A stretch of DNA of 64,000 bases, taken from positions 1,426,001 to 1,490,000 of the forward strand of contig NZ_CP056080.1 of assembly GCF_014217215.1 (NCBI RefSeq). Reading direction: 5' to 3'. Both the position numbers and the translations under genes were made by a program. Shown here one piece after another: positions 1 through 8,956 of this stretch. The notes under the pieces are model-generated. The model had not been told where the DNA came from, did no database searches, and saw only the letters and a list, made by a program, of their open reading frames with translations. Numbering within the stretch: position 1 is the stretch's first letter; each line of letters begins with the position of its first letter. This DNA comes from Rothia nasimurium (GTDB lineage: Bacteria > Actinomycetota > Actinomycetes > Actinomycetales > Micrococcaceae).

Positions 1-1084
1 TCATCATCAGCACCTGAGCAGCCGAACGGCCCGAGAGCATCAGCAGTTCTGCAACTTCATCGAAGCTCTGGGAGTCAGAGGCACCCACCGAGCAAATCGG
101 GAAGAGCTCTTCGGGGTTACGGCCCAGAACCGGGGACTTGAGCTGGGACTGGCGAGCGCGCATCCAGTTGCGGTTGCCCTTGACCGTGTTGATTTCGCCG
201 TTGTGGGCGATAGTGCGGAAGGGCTGGGCCAGGGGCCAGGAGGGGAAGGTGTTGGTCGAGAAACGCGAGTGGACGATCGCCAGCTTGGTGGCAAAACGCG
301 GGTCGGAGAGATCCGGGTAGAAGGGTTCAAGCTGCGCGGTGGTCAGCATGCCCTTGTAGACGATGGTGCGCGATGAGAAGGACGGGAAGTAGACACCGAG
401 CTTGTGCTGGGCCCGCTTGCGCACACGGAAGGCCTTCTGGTCGAGCTGGCGGCGCTCTGAATCTTCGTCCAGGTTGATGACGGGGATGTGCCCGGTGAAG
501 GGGGCGTTGACGGCGTCCAGGTCTTCGCCGGATGCCTCTGCGATGAACATCTGTACGAAGTAGGGCATGACCTCGCGGGCAGCCTTACCGACGATATCTA
601 CCTTGACCGGAACCTCGCGCCAGCCGAGCACGCGCAGGCCCTCGCGCTGGGCAATGTGGGTCAGGCCCTCTTTGAGCTCTTCGGCGTTTTCACCGCCGGT
701 GGGCAGGTAGGCGGTACCCACGGCGTACTTACCGAGTTCGGGCAGCTCAAAGTCCACGACCTCGCGCAGGAAGGCATCGGGAATCTGCAGCAGAATACCG
801 GCGCCGTCGCCGGTGCCCTCGTCCGCGCCCACAGCACCGCGGTGCTCCAGGCGGCGCAGGGCTGTCAGTGCGTGATCGACGATGTCGTGGCCGGGGGTGC
901 CGCGCAGGGTAGCAATCATCGCCAGACCGCAGGCGTCCTTTTCATTCTCAGGGCTGTAAAGCCCGGTAGCCTCGGGAATGGAGGCAAAAGTGGTGAAGGG
1001 TGAAGGGGCGTGCCCGAGGGTGTGGGGGTCCTGGGTGAAGGTCTTATCGGCGTGGACTGCACTGCCGAGCGTGGTGTGACTCAT
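1..1084 (-). CDS. gltB: glutamate synthase large subunit, N-terminal part (runs off the left edge)
   Basis: Large (alpha) subunit of NADPH-dependent glutamate synthase, which makes two glutamates from glutamine and 2-oxoglutarate in the cytoplasm. The visible 361 residues start at ATG 1084-1082 and cover the class II glutamine amidotransferase domain. Cys52 in NEKDACGLAM is the expected mature N-terminal nucleophile, exposed after removal of a 51-residue propeptide. Further family landmarks are LRRLEHRGAVGADEGTGDGAG and AIVHSRFSTNTFPSWPLAQP, followed by HNGEINT. The FMN/2-oxoglutarate part lies outside the window. A short AGGAA-type ribosome site precedes the ATG. The gene lies downstream of the trp-lgt block, as in related actinobacteria. 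Confidence 0.97.
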   Translation of the reverse strand, partial: MSHTTLGSAVHADKTFTQDPHTLGHAPSPFTTFASIPEATGLYSPENEKDACGLAMIATLRGTPGHDIVDHALTALRRLEHRGAVGADEGTGDGAGILLQIPDAFLREVVDFELPELGKYAVGTAYLPTGGENAEELKEGLTHIAQREGLRVLGWREVPVKVDIVGKAAREVMPYFVQMFIAEASGEDLDAVNAPFTGHIPVINLDEDSERRQLDQKAFRVRKRAQHKLGVYFPSFSSRTIVYKGMLTTAQLEPFYPDLSDPRFATKLAIVHSRFSTNTFPSWPLAQPFRTIAHNGEINTVKGNRNWMRARQSQLKSPVLGRNPEELFPICSVGASDSQSFDEVAELLMLSGRSAAQVLMM

Positions 1085-1597
1085 GTGGGCCGTTCCTACT
1101 TACGTTGGGCTCTGGTGCCGGTGGAGTGGGCTAAACGGCTGGCGCACGGGAGCTGATGGTACAGGACGCCTGCGGTTTAGCCGCTCCCTTGCAGCACAAG
1201 ATGTCGGTGGTCGCCTCGCTGTGACGATGGAGCGTGTGGTCACTCAAGGACGCCCGGGTGGGGGCCTGAGCCTGCGGTTCGTCTCGCATTCGGGTAGGTG
1301 CGAGAGTAATCGTCCATCAGTCTCTAGAGACTTCGTTACGTATGTGTAAATTTATACGCCCCTGCGTGTAAAGATTCAACAGGCAGCTGGGCGTTACGCG
1401 GGTGGGCTTGGAGTCACTCCCCTACTAGATAAGTTCTTTGCCTAGAAATTGAGCCCGTGTGACCTAGGAAAAACCAGATTAGGTCATGAATATTTTGCGT
1501 AATTATTCACAGGGCGACGTTACGCAGCGGCGGTAAATTGAAACAGACTCGAAACTTTGAATCTTGATATATGAGATAAATATTTCATATAGAGATT
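1085..1597. other. intergenic region upstream of gltB
   Basis: About 510 bases without a convincing gene. From the promoter proposed at 1351-1379, gltB would have a 5' untranslated leader of roughly 260 bases. I see no riboswitch class I can name in it. The part between about 1380 and 1597 is AT-richer, and nothing identifiable is seen there. Confidence 0.5.
1351..1379 (-). promoter_or_regulatory. candidate sigma70-type promoter for gltB
   Basis: Reading the minus strand, TTGAAT (complement of 1374-1379) is followed after exactly 17 bases by TATAAA (complement of 1351-1356). This is a good match in sequence and spacing to a vegetative promoter, and it points at gltB. The call is from sequence only. 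Confidence 0.45.
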
Positions 1598-1634
1598 AGA
1601 AAAGTGGGGCCCTGGAAAGTTCCAGAGCCCCACT
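1598..1634 (-). terminator. rho-independent terminator of adhP
   Basis: Arms 1604-1616 and 1621-1633 form a GC-rich hairpin with about one mismatch. On the minus strand it is followed by a T-rich tract (complement of 1598-1603). It lies 16 bases past the adhP stop codon. Confidence 0.8.
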
Positions 1635-1649
1635 CGGCCGGTAGGCGAT

Positions 1650-2693
1650 TTAGCGGGTTGCCCCCGTAAAGTCGAGCACCATGCGTCCGTTAATTAAGCC
1701 GGCGTGCATTTCGTCAAAGATTGCCTGAGCGTCTTCGACCGGGCGCAGCTGAACCACGGGCTTGACGCGCCCCTGGGCGCCAAATTCGAAGGCCTCGGCA
1801 AGATCCTGGCGGGTACCCACCAGAGAACCCTGTACCTTAATGCCGTCGAGTACCAGGCGGGGGATGTTAAGGTCCATCGATTCGGTAGGCAGACCCACGG
1901 CGACCACGGTACCCCCGGCGCGCACAGAGTCAACGGCCTGGTTAAAGGCTGCCTTAGCCACGGCGGTGACGACAGCGACGTGGGCACCAGCGCCGCCGGT
2001 GGTGTTCTTGATTTCTTCTACAACGTCTTCAACATTCTTGGCGTTGATGACTACATCTGCACCACTGTCCTTAGCCAGCAGCAGCTTGTCTTCGTTGAGG
2101 TCAACGGCAATGACCTGGGCGCCAAAGACGTTCTTGGCGTACTGTACAGAGAGGTTACCCAGGCCGCCAGCACCAAAGCAGACAATCCACTGGCCGGGGC
2201 GCACCCCGCTTTCCTTCACAGCCTTGTAGGTGGTCACACCCGCACAGGTAATGGAGGTTGCCTCGACCGGGTCGAGCGCGTCGGGAACCTTGACGGTGTA
2301 GTCAGCGTAGAGCAGGGTGTATTCACTCATGCCACCATCGGCGGTGTAGCCGGCATTGATAACGGAGCGGCAGAAGGTTTCACGCCCGTCGGTGCAGTAT
2401 TCGCAGTGGCCGCAGCCCTTGAAGAACCAGGGAACGCAGACACGGTCGCCTACCTCGAGGTGGTCTACACCGGGGCCAACTTCGGTAATCACACCGACGC
2501 CCTCATGCCCCAGGATGCGACCGGGCTTTTCACCGAAATCACTGGCTGCTACGTGCAGGTCGGTGTGGCAGATTCCCGAGTATTCAATCTTGGCAAGCAC
2601 CTGCCCGTGCCCTACTTCGGGTACGGGCACGTCCTTGATGTCTACGGTTCCATCGAGGCGGTCAGAAACAACAACGGCTTTCATCGTGGCCAT
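1650..2693 (-). CDS. adhP: zinc-dependent alcohol dehydrogenase AdhP
   Basis: Medium-chain NAD-dependent alcohol dehydrogenase of 347 residues, the normal AdhP length, interconverting primary alcohols and aldehydes in the cytoplasm. Catalytic zinc ligands are Cys42 (GICHTDLH), His63-Glu64 (GHEGVG) and Cys150. The structural zinc site has Cys94, Cys97, Cys100 and Cys108. The Rossmann glycine motif GAGGLG is at 174-179. AAGGAG lies about 8 bases before the ATG; a second ATG at codon 4 is a less likely start. It is a single-gene unit with its own terminator and sits between gltB and lgt, which are usually closer neighbours in this group, so it may be an insertion into the backbone. Confidence 0.95.
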   Translation of the reverse strand: MATMKAVVVSDRLDGTVDIKDVPVPEVGHGQVLAKIEYSGICHTDLHVAASDFGEKPGRILGHEGVGVITEVGPGVDHLEVGDRVCVPWFFKGCGHCEYCTDGRETFCRSVINAGYTADGGMSEYTLLYADYTVKVPDALDPVEATSITCAGVTTYKAVKESGVRPGQWIVCFGAGGLGNLSVQYAKNVFGAQVIAVDLNEDKLLLAKDSGADVVINAKNVEDVVEEIKNTTGGAGAHVAVVTAVAKAAFNQAVDSVRAGGTVVAVGLPTESMDLNIPRLVLDGIKVQGSLVGTRQDLAEAFEFGAQGRVKPVVQLRPVEDAQAIFDEMHAGLINGRMVLDFTGATR

Positions 2694-2863
2694 GTGATAG
2701 CTCCTTACAAAATAAACCTATTAGAGTGTTGTGGCTCACTTAAAGACTAGGTGTTGAGTGTGGCTACACACCAGGGCTCTAGGGTTTTTTCTGCTCTGTT
2801 ACGGTGCAAACTGCACTAAGAGCGCCGAAGGGGGATGTACCGCCATTAGCAGCGCCCGGTAGC

Positions 2864-2869
2864 TACACT
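2864..2869 (+). promoter_or_regulatory. -10 element of a probable leaderless promoter
   Basis: TACACT ends 6 bases before the ATG at 2876, and no ribosome-binding site lies between. This geometry puts the transcript start at or next to the A of the ATG, typical of leaderless actinobacterial genes. Confidence 0.5.
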
Positions 2870-2875
2870 AGAGCC

Positions 2876-3898
2876 ATGAGTGACCAGACCGCATCCGCAG
2901 TAGCCACCAGCCAACGTGCCACTTGGGCAGACCTCCCCCGTTCCGTACAGGCGTGGGTTGAGAAAGAGCTAGGCAGCCCCGTGGTAGGCGCTGAGTCGCA
3001 AAGCGGTGGGTACAGCCTGGGCACCGCCGACCGCCTAGTGACTGCAAGCGGGCGCAGGGCCTTCCTCAAGGCTGTTGACGCTAGCCTTCACCCTTACACT
3101 GCTGACCTGCACCGGCAGGAGGGCCGCATCACCGCGTCCTTCCCCAGCAACACCCCGACCCCGGCCGTCCTTGCCACCCGCGATTTCTCAGGGGCGGACG
3201 GCGCAGGCTGGGTTGCCCTGCTTCTGGAAGATATCGAGGGGCGGCACCCGGCAAACCCCTGGCAGAAAGAGGAACTGGCCGCCGTTTTTCGAGCCTTAGA
3301 GAGCATGAGCCAGGTTCCGATTGACCCGAGCCTAAACCTGCCGGCCACCGAAGCCGACCTGACCGAGGAACTCATCTTCTGGCACAAACTCGCTCGGGGT
3401 GTAGCCCTAGAGCACCTGGCCTATGTTCAGGGCACTGATTCCTACCAGCAGCTGGTGCAGCTACTGCCCTTTATCAACCAGAAGGCTGCCGAGTTTGCCG
3501 CCTTTGTGGACGAGCATCTGGTTGCCCATCTGGCAGGGAACTCCTATGTGCATACCGATTTGCGGGGCGATAACATTCTGATTCGCCCCTCCGGCGAGGC
3601 TATTTTGATTGACTGGCCCTGGGCAACGGTGGGTAACATCCACATTGACTGGGCCTCGGTGGCAACTGACGCCCTGATTGCTGACCCCGAGCTGACTCTC
3701 ACTGAGGTATACGAGCTGATGCCGGCGTCCGGGCGTCCTGAGCTCGATTTCTTGCAGGCTACTGTTGTCGCTTTTGCGGGCTACTATCTCTACGCTTCAA
3801 TGCAGAAGCCCAGTGACTCTACGAATTCATCGCTGGTGGGTATGCGGGCCCACCGCGCGTCCGCCCTGCTCACCAGGCTGGTCCAGGGCAAAAACTAA
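2876..3898 (+). CDS. aminoglycoside-phosphotransferase-fold kinase
   Basis: A 340-residue protein of the APH/choline-kinase fold, cytoplasmic, substrate unknown. It has the Brenner catalytic motif HTDLRGDN (His226, Asp228, Asn233) and a second metal-binding Asp at 246 (LIDWPW). Lys65 (AFLKAVD) is a plausible ATP-contacting lysine. The ATG at 2876 was preferred over an upstream start at 2804 because a -10 element sits immediately before it and the upstream extension looks random. It stands alone and converges on lgt. Its last nine codons and the following palindrome are duplicated at 4608-4701. It could be a macrolide- or fructosamine-type kinase; the sequence does not decide. Confidence 0.85.
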   Translation: MSDQTASAVATSQRATWADLPRSVQAWVEKELGSPVVGAESQSGGYSLGTADRLVTASGRRAFLKAVDASLHPYTADLHRQEGRITASFPSNTPTPAVLATRDFSGADGAGWVALLLEDIEGRHPANPWQKEELAAVFRALESMSQVPIDPSLNLPATEADLTEELIFWHKLARGVALEHLAYVQGTDSYQQLVQLLPFINQKAAEFAAFVDEHLVAHLAGNSYVHTDLRGDNILIRPSGEAILIDWPWATVGNIHIDWASVATDALIADPELTLTEVYELMPASGRPELDFLQATVVAFAGYYLYASMQKPSDSTNSSLVGMRAHRASALLTRLVQGKN

Positions 3899-3965
3899 TC
3901 CGCACTTATTCTGATGTACCCGCAACTAGTTGCGGACTTTTCAGAATAAGTGCGGATCAGGTTCT
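3872..3965. repeat. direct repeat copy 1: phosphotransferase 3' end plus palindrome
   Basis: A 94-base segment that matches 4608-4701 with only four differences (3877, 3882, 3895, 3961). It begins inside the last codons of the phosphotransferase (TRLVQGKN, stop) and runs through the palindrome at 3898-3957. The two copies flank the lipoprotein gene. Confidence 0.9.
3898..3957. terminator. large inverted repeat, probable bidirectional terminator
   Basis: Perfect 17-base arms (3898-3914 and 3941-3957) enclose a second perfect 16-base palindrome (3920-3935, CCGCAACTAGTTGCGG). It lies just past the phosphotransferase stop between convergent genes. There is no long T-run, so termination is inferred from position and stem strength. 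Confidence 0.55.
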
Positions 3966-3977
3966 AGTGTGTAGGTG

Positions 3978-4394
3978 CTATTCGCCCTCGCCCAGAATAC
4001 TCGCATACGAGTTATGTGTAGGTAGGTCTTTTCCGTCTAGTGCAGAAACTGCCATTGTTACTCGCTCGTCTCTAGTCACACCTAAAGATTCATTAATTTG
4101 CTGTGGGCACTGAAGCTGATAACTAGCAATAGACGTACCATCTTCGTATGAAAGATCGACAGTAAAGCCGGTGCCCTCTTCGCCACCACACTGAGCACTA
4201 ATAGAATACGCCCTGCCCTGCCCAAGGGAGAGGGTTATTTCTGAACGGTCAAAACCTTTAGTCATTGGAGTCCACGCATAAGCATCCGCAGGTGGTTCCA
4301 GACTCACTGCATCATCCCCGGATTCAGACGCGGAACAACCAGACAGGAGTATCATTCCCGCTAGCCCAAGCATTTGTAAGCGCTGTCGCTTCAT
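3978..4394 (-). CDS. small secreted lipoprotein, function unknown
   Basis: A 138-residue lipoprotein with a lysine/arginine start (MKRQRLQ), a hydrophobic stretch and the lipobox LLSGC at about residues 15-19. The mature part has two cysteines that might pair (QCGGEE and LQCPQQ) and no domain I recognise. Start chosen at 4394, where GAGGTGG lies about 10 bases upstream; an upstream ATG at 4418 would add eight residues. The gene and its flanks are clearly AT-richer than the neighbours, and it sits between 94-base direct repeats, so it looks like an acquired one-gene cassette. It is not conserved-looking, so function cannot be assigned. Confidence 0.75.
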   Translation of the reverse strand: MKRQRLQMLGLAGMILLSGCSASESGDDAVSLEPPADAYAWTPMTKGFDRSEITLSLGQGRAYSISAQCGGEEGTGFTVDLSYEDGTSIASYQLQCPQQINESLGVTRDERVTMAVSALDGKDLPTHNSYASILGEGE

Positions 4395-4439
4395 ATCTAG
4401 ACACCACCTCTTTCGCATCTACTGGCATTCGTTGACGCG

Positions 4440-4445
4440 ATTATA
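4440..4445 (-). promoter_or_regulatory. -10 element for the lipoprotein gene
   Basis: A perfect TATAAT on the minus strand about 45 bases before the lipoprotein start, within an AT-rich stretch. No clear -35 is seen. Confidence 0.35.
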
Positions 4446-4504
4446 TAATATTTACCTCTACCCTACCTTTTAATAAGTAGACATATCAATTTATTAAGGG
4501 GAAA

Positions 4505-4572
4505 AAGACCCTACCTCTTCTCTCTTCGCCCCGAGATAATCTGTAGGGTCAAGAGAAAAAGAGTAGGGTCTT
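4505..4572. repeat. imperfect 22-base inverted repeat in the lipoprotein cassette
   Basis: Arms 4505-4526 and 4551-4572 both carry the GACCCTAC/GTAGGGTC word, which occurs a third time at 4541-4550 between them. It lies upstream of the lipoprotein gene inside the segment bounded by the direct repeats. Its role is unknown; regulator site, terminator and end of an inserted element are all possible. Confidence 0.5.
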
Positions 4573-4607
4573 AGCCAGCTGCCGCAGGTGGTAACCCCGA
4601 GAGATAT

Positions 4608-4701
4608 ACCAGACTGGCCCAGGGCAAAAAGTAATCCGCACTTATTCTGATGTACCCGCAACTAGTTGCGGACTTTTCAGAATAAGTGCGGATCAGTTTC
4701 T
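4608..4701. repeat. direct repeat copy 2: displaced phosphotransferase 3' end plus palindrome
   Basis: Matches 3872-3965 with four substitutions. It still encodes TRLAQGKK and a stop in the phosphotransferase frame, but is cut off from the gene. The 17-base-arm palindrome (4634-4693) is intact and now serves as the element between this junction and the lgt end at 4713. Confidence 0.9.
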
Positions 4702-4712
4702 ATGCTCGTGCG

Positions 4713-5621
4713 CTAGTCGCCGGAGCGGACGGACGCCGGGGCGGGCTCGTCCGCGCTGGGCACGACAGCGCCCTGCCTATAGGCACCCGGGAGCTCGCCG
4801 CGCCTACGCGCTCGTAGCCCCATCAGCGCGAACATAACGATACCCAGCAAGAAGATAGAACCAGAAGTCCACACGTGAACACGAACCCCCAGCAGCATCT
4901 CAGCGGTATCGATTCGCAAGAAAGTCTCAATCATGAGACGGCCAAAACCGTACCAGACAACGTAGGTCCAGAAGGTCTGGCCCAGCTGGAAGATGCCGCG
5001 ACGGCCCAGGGCAATCAGCAGGGCCGCGCCCACCAGATTCCACAGAGACTCATAGAGGAAAGTCGGGTGAAAGAGCGTGCCCGCCGGGTACTGGTCGGGG
5101 AAGTTGGGCGATGTGGCCGAAATTTCCAGACCCCAGGGTAAGGTGGTGGGCTTGCCGAAGAGCTCCTGGTTAAACCAGTTGCCCCAGCGGCCCATAGCCT
5201 GGGCGATCATGATGCCGGGAGCGGCGGCGTCCGCAAATTTAGCCAGCGAAATCCCGTAGTGGCGGCAGGCGTACCAGGCACCCAGGCTACCGACCGAAAT
5301 CGCGCCCATGATGCCGATACCGCCCTCCCAAATCTTGAAGGCATCAAGCGGGTCAGCACCCTCACCGAAGTAGGAGCCGGGGTCGGTAATCAGCACGTGG
5401 TAGAGGCGGGCACCGATAATGCCGGAGGGAATGGCCCACATGGCAACGTCCCAGACCCTCTCGGGGTCCTCGCCCCAGGCGGCCCAGCGGCGGCCGGTGA
5501 GCCACATGCACACCATAATGCCCGCCAAAATACAGAGGGCATAGAAGTGGATGGTCAGTGGGCCCAGCTCAATGGTCGAGATGGACGGCGAGGGGATAGA
5601 TGCAAGAACAGTTGAAGTCAC
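4713..5621 (-). CDS. lgt: prolipoprotein diacylglyceryl transferase
   Basis: Integral membrane enzyme that moves diacylglycerol from phosphatidylglycerol to the lipobox cysteine of prolipoproteins. 302 residues with several hydrophobic segments, the Lgt signature GRWGNWFNQELFG at 144-156 (Arg145 and Glu153 at the expected places) and LFHPTFLYES. The C-terminal tail beyond the last membrane span is polar and Ala/Pro-rich. The start is GTG 5621-5619, 10 bases after the trpA stop with GGTAGGGG before it, so it is probably co-transcribed with trpBA, as in related genomes. At least four probable lipoproteins in this window would be its substrates. Confidence 0.96.
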   Translation of the reverse strand: MTSTVLASIPSPSISTIELGPLTIHFYALCILAGIMVCMWLTGRRWAAWGEDPERVWDVAMWAIPSGIIGARLYHVLITDPGSYFGEGADPLDAFKIWEGGIGIMGAISVGSLGAWYACRHYGISLAKFADAAAPGIMIAQAMGRWGNWFNQELFGKPTTLPWGLEISATSPNFPDQYPAGTLFHPTFLYESLWNLVGAALLIALGRRGIFQLGQTFWTYVVWYGFGRLMIETFLRIDTAEMLLGVRVHVWTSGSIFLLGIVMFALMGLRARRRGELPGAYRQGAVVPSADEPAPASVRSGD

Positions 5622-5631
5622 AGCCCCTACC

Positions 5632-6480
5632 CTACTCGCGGCCGGCCAGTTGGCGGGTCAGGGCGCCCACAGCGGACGGGCCGCCCTCAGCCAGAGCCTT
5701 GACCAGGGCGGTACCCACGATGACGCCGTCAGCGTAGGCACCGATTTCTTCAACGTGCTCGCGCTTTGAAACGCCCAGCCCCACGCAGGCAGCGGGGGCA
5801 CCGGCGGTACGCAGGTCGGCCACCAGGGTTTCAGCAGCGGTATTCACCGATGAGCGGGCACCGGTCACACCCATGACAGAGACAGCGTAGACAAAGCCGC
5901 TCGAAGCCTTCGAAATCAGGGCTAGACGCTCAGGGCTGGATGAGATAGCTGCCAGGAAGATGCGGTCCAGGCCGTGCTTCTCGGACGCTTCAAACCAGTC
6001 AGCGGCCTCATCGGGAACCAGGTCGGGGGTAATCAGACCCGCACCACCGCCTGCAGCTAGCTCCCCAGCAAACCGGTCGACGCCGCGGCGCAGCACGGGG
6101 TTCCAGTAGGTCATCACCAGCACCACGGCATCGGTGGCGGCGGTAATCTCGCGGACCGCGCGGAAGAGATCGTCGGTGCGGAAGCCCTTCTCAATGGCCT
6201 CAACGGTGGCCCGCTGAATCACGGGGCCGTCCATGACCGGGTCTGAGTAGGGCAGGCCCAGCTCGATAATATCGACTCCGTTCCGGCCCATCTCAATCGC
6301 AGCCTCGATAGACTCATCAACGCTGGGGTAGCCCACCGGCAGATAGCCGATGAGGGCAGCACGCCCCTCAGCCTTGCACTCGGCAAGGCGGGCGGCCAGC
6401 TTGGAGTCGGGATTGGGGGCAGGGAAGCTACCCTTGCGCACGGAGTAGCGGGTTTCGTCCTGAAAATCGATGTGGCTCAT
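5632..6480 (-). CDS. trpA: tryptophan synthase alpha chain
   Basis: Cleaves indole-3-glycerol phosphate to indole and glyceraldehyde 3-phosphate and passes indole to TrpB. 282 residues from the ATG at 6480, which overlaps the trpB stop by one base (TAATG), indicating translational coupling. Catalytic Glu73 (IIELGLPYSDP) and Asp80 correspond to Glu49 and Asp60 of the E. coli enzyme. The phosphate-binding end (YADGVIVGTALV) is present. A longer reading frame upstream is only an extension inside trpB. The N-terminus (about 20 residues before the first helix) is slightly longer than in enterobacteria. Confidence 0.97.
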   Translation of the reverse strand: MSHIDFQDETRYSVRKGSFPAPNPDSKLAARLAECKAEGRAALIGYLPVGYPSVDESIEAAIEMGRNGVDIIELGLPYSDPVMDGPVIQRATVEAIEKGFRTDDLFRAVREITAATDAVVLVMTYWNPVLRRGVDRFAGELAAGGGAGLITPDLVPDEAADWFEASEKHGLDRIFLAAISSSPERLALISKASSGFVYAVSVMGVTGARSSVNTAAETLVADLRTAGAPAACVGLGVSKREHVEEIGAYADGVIVGTALVKALAEGGPSAVGALTRQLAGRE

Positions 6481-7832
6481 TAGGCACCCTTGCTTTCGTT
6501 CTGTGCGGTCGTATCGTTCTGCGAGGCGGTTTCCGCTGCTGCTTCCTTGTTCCCCACGTTCAGGCTGGTCGAGGGAATAGCCTTGCCCAGGCCAAACCAC
6601 TTGAGGGCGGTTTCCATATCCTTATCTCCGCGGCCGGAGAGGCAGACAATCATGGACTTTTCGTGAGCGGTGGCGGGGTCTGCGTCCGCCCATTCCTTAG
6701 CAACTCGCAGGGCACCTGCGAGCGCGTGGGCCGATTCGAGGGCGGGGATGATGCCTTCGGTGCGGCAGAGCAGGCGCAGGGCGTCCATGGCTTCGGTGTC
6801 GGTGACGGCCTGGTAGTCTACGCGGCCGATGTCTGAGAGGTAGGCGTGTTCGGGGCCGACGCCGGGGTAGTCGAGGCCCGCTGAGATGGAGTGGGACTCG
6901 ATGGTTTGGCCGTCCTCGTCCTGCATGAGGTAGGTGATGGCGCCGTGGAGCATGCCGGGGCGGCCCAGGTTGATGGTGGCTGCGTGGCGGTCGGTGTCGA
7001 TCCCGTCGCCGCCGGCTTCGAAGCCGTAGATTTTGACGTCGGCGTCGTCGAGGAAGGCGTGGAAGAGGCCGATGGCGTTGGAGCCGCCGCCGACGCAGGC
7101 TGCGATGCCGGTGGGTAGGGTGCCGGTGGCTTCGAGGAACTGTTCGCGGGCTTCGGTGCCGATGGCGTCGTGGAAGTAGCGCACCATGGCGGGGAAGGGG
7201 TGGGCGCCTGCTGCGGTGCCGAGTAGGTAGTGGGTGGTGTCGACGTTGGATACCCAGTCGCGCAGGGCCTCGTTGATGGCGTCTTTGAGGGTGCGGGAGC
7301 CGGTCTGCACGGCGATGACGGTTGCGCCCAGCAGCTGCATGCGGGCGACGTTCAGGGCCTGACGTTCGGTGTCTTCTTCGCCCATGTAGACCACACATTC
7401 CATGCCGAAGAGGGCGGCTGCGGTGGCGGTGGCGACCCCGTGCTGGCCTGCGCCGGTTTCGGCGATAAGGCGGGTCTTGCCCATGCGCTTAGCCAGCAGG
7501 GCCTGGCCGATAACGTTGTTGATTTTGTGGGACCCGGTGTGGTTGAGGTCTTCGCGCTTGAGGAAGAAGCGTACTCCCCCGGCTTCAGCGGAGAGGCGGG
7601 GGACCTCGGTCAGCAGGGAGGGGCGGTTGGAGTATTCGGCCGACAGGCGGCGGAATTCGTCGATGAAGTCGGGGTCGAGTTTGGCCTTTTCAAAGGTTTC
7701 TTCGAGCTCGTCCATAGCGGCAATCAGGGATTCTGCCATGTAGCGTCCGCCGTACTGCCCGAAGTAGGGGCCGGGCGCGTTTTTGAGGCTCTGGCCCGAG
7801 GCCAGGAATTGATCTGCGAGGGTTTCAGTCAT
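6480..7832 (-). CDS. trpB: tryptophan synthase beta chain
   Basis: Pyridoxal-phosphate enzyme joining indole and serine to make tryptophan in the TrpA2B2 complex. 450 residues. The PLP lysine is Lys103 in HTGSHKINN, and the phosphate cup GGGSNAIG is present. The C-terminus has an extra 25 or so polar residues ([14 protein letters not shown]) beyond the usual end. A CGAAGGG sequence 7 bases upstream is the ribosome site. It follows trpC after 108 bases with no terminator seen. The segment 6900-7400 carries a long arginine/proline-rich frame on the same strand that is a codon-bias shadow. Confidence 0.97.
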   Translation of the reverse strand: MTETLADQFLASGQSLKNAPGPYFGQYGGRYMAESLIAAMDELEETFEKAKLDPDFIDEFRRLSAEYSNRPSLLTEVPRLSAEAGGVRFFLKREDLNHTGSHKINNVIGQALLAKRMGKTRLIAETGAGQHGVATATAAALFGMECVVYMGEEDTERQALNVARMQLLGATVIAVQTGSRTLKDAINEALRDWVSNVDTTHYLLGTAAGAHPFPAMVRYFHDAIGTEAREQFLEATGTLPTGIAACVGGGSNAIGLFHAFLDDADVKIYGFEAGGDGIDTDRHAATINLGRPGMLHGAITYLMQDEDGQTIESHSISAGLDYPGVGPEHAYLSDIGRVDYQAVTDTEAMDALRLLCRTEGIIPALESAHALAGALRVAKEWADADPATAHEKSMIVCLSGRGDKDMETALKWFGLGKAIPSTSLNVGNKEAAAETASQNDTTAQNESKGA

Positions 7833-7940
7833 GGGGTTTCCCTTCGGTGGGCTAAACGTTGAGTGTCTGATGGGGGCGGACGCCTGGGCCCGGCTCTCTC
7901 GGGGCGCGGCAGGCGCGGTGCGGGGTAAGCAGGTATGGGG

Positions 7941-8768
7941 TTAGGCTGGCTGGGAGCCCAGCCAGGTTTGCCGGGCCTGGGCACCGGCGGCGCGGAAGTC
8001 GCGCAGGGTCTCGGTGGGGGTGCCAGATTTTACGAGGGCCTCGCCCACCAGCACGGCCTTGGCGCCGTGCGAGGCGTAGTCGGCAACGTCCTCGGGGCTG
8101 GCAACGCCGGATTCTGCCACGATAATGGCGTCGGCGGGCAGCAGGGGGGCTAGCTTGCTGAAGTTGGCGTTATCGACCTCTAAGGTCTTGAGATTGCGCA
8201 CGTTCACACCCACAATACGGGCGCCCACTGCAACAGCTCGCTCGATTTCTTCGGGGGTGTGGGTTTCGACCAGGGCGTTCATGCCGAGTTCGTGGGTGAG
8301 GTCGAGGAAGCGGCGCAGGGTGGCGTCGTCGAGGGCGGCAACGATGAGCAGGACCAGGTCGGCACCGTGGGCGCGGGCCTCCCAGATTTGGTACTCGTCG
8401 ACGGTGAAGTCCTTGCGTAGAACCGGGATGCTGACGGCGGCGCGGACGGCGTCGAGGTCAGCCAGGGTTCCCTTGAAGCGGCGCTCTTCGGTGAGCACCG
8501 AAATAGCGGCCGCTCCCCCAGCCTGGTAGGCGGCGGCCAGTTCGGCGGGGTCGGGGATGTCGGAGAGGGCGCCCTTAGACGGTGAGGACCGCTTAACCTC
8601 TGAAATAATTTCAACGCTGCCAGCTTCGGCACCGCGCAGGGCAGCTAGGGCATCAAGCGCGGGAGCCTGGGCGGCGGCGCGCTGCTTGAGCTCGTCCAGT
8701 GGCAGGGCGGCGCGGCGGGTTTCGAGGTCTTCGCGGACGCCTACAATGATGTCGTCAAGTACGGTCAT
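7941..8768 (-). CDS. trpC: indole-3-glycerol phosphate synthase
   Basis: Closes CdRP to indole-3-glycerol phosphate, the step before tryptophan synthase. 275 residues, a stand-alone TrpC without the TrpF fusion. The active-site lysine region [10 protein letters not shown] is at about 57-66, and [20 protein letters not shown] and VAESGV follow. AAGGGG lies 6 bases before the ATG. The gene is separated from the DUF6704-like gene by a hairpin terminator at 8894-8927, so trpC-trpB-trpA-lgt may be transcribed apart from trpE. No leader peptide with tryptophan codons was seen in the 125-base gap. Confidence 0.97.
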   Translation of the reverse strand: MTVLDDIIVGVREDLETRRAALPLDELKQRAAAQAPALDALAALRGAEAGSVEIISEVKRSSPSKGALSDIPDPAELAAAYQAGGAAAISVLTEERRFKGTLADLDAVRAAVSIPVLRKDFTVDEYQIWEARAHGADLVLLIVAALDDATLRRFLDLTHELGMNALVETHTPEEIERAVAVGARIVGVNVRNLKTLEVDNANFSKLAPLLPADAIIVAESGVASPEDVADYASHGAKAVLVGEALVKSGTPTETLRDFRAAGAQARQTWLGSQPA

Positions 8769-8893
8769 GGTGCCCCTTGGTGCTGGTGCGCGGACGGCGC
8801 AGGTTGGGTTGGTGGTGCCCCTCTAGTATCGCTCAGGTGGCTGAACGTTTGCCAGACGGGTTCACCGGGTGAGAAAAGGTGTGAAGAAAAGGT

Positions 8894-8927
8894 AAGGGGC
8901 ACCTCGCGCCTGTGCGGGGTGCCCCTT
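8894..8927 (-). terminator. hairpin terminator between the DUF6704-like gene and trpC
   Basis: A near-perfect stem of about 13 pairs (arms AAGGGGCACC and GGTGCCCCTT at the outside), followed on the minus strand by ACCTTTTCTT. It lies about 30 bases after the small membrane protein stop and 125 bases before trpC. It could be a full or partial terminator within the trp block. Confidence 0.7.
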
Positions 8928-8956
8928 CTCTAACTTCACCCGGGTGGGCTTGGGTT

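Noticed and set aside
1085-1345. Possible glutamine-sensing RNA in the gltB leader because of AAGTAGG
   Set aside because: Only this short word matches; the other conserved parts and helices of the glnA-type RNA are not found.
1704-2750. A 348-codon plus-strand frame opposite adhP
   Set aside because: It mirrors adhP in antisense, shows no family motif, and adhP carries all zinc and NAD motifs.
6697-7398. A long Arg/Pro/His-rich frame on the minus strand inside trpB
   Set aside because: Low-complexity product of high-GC third positions in trpB; no start signal.
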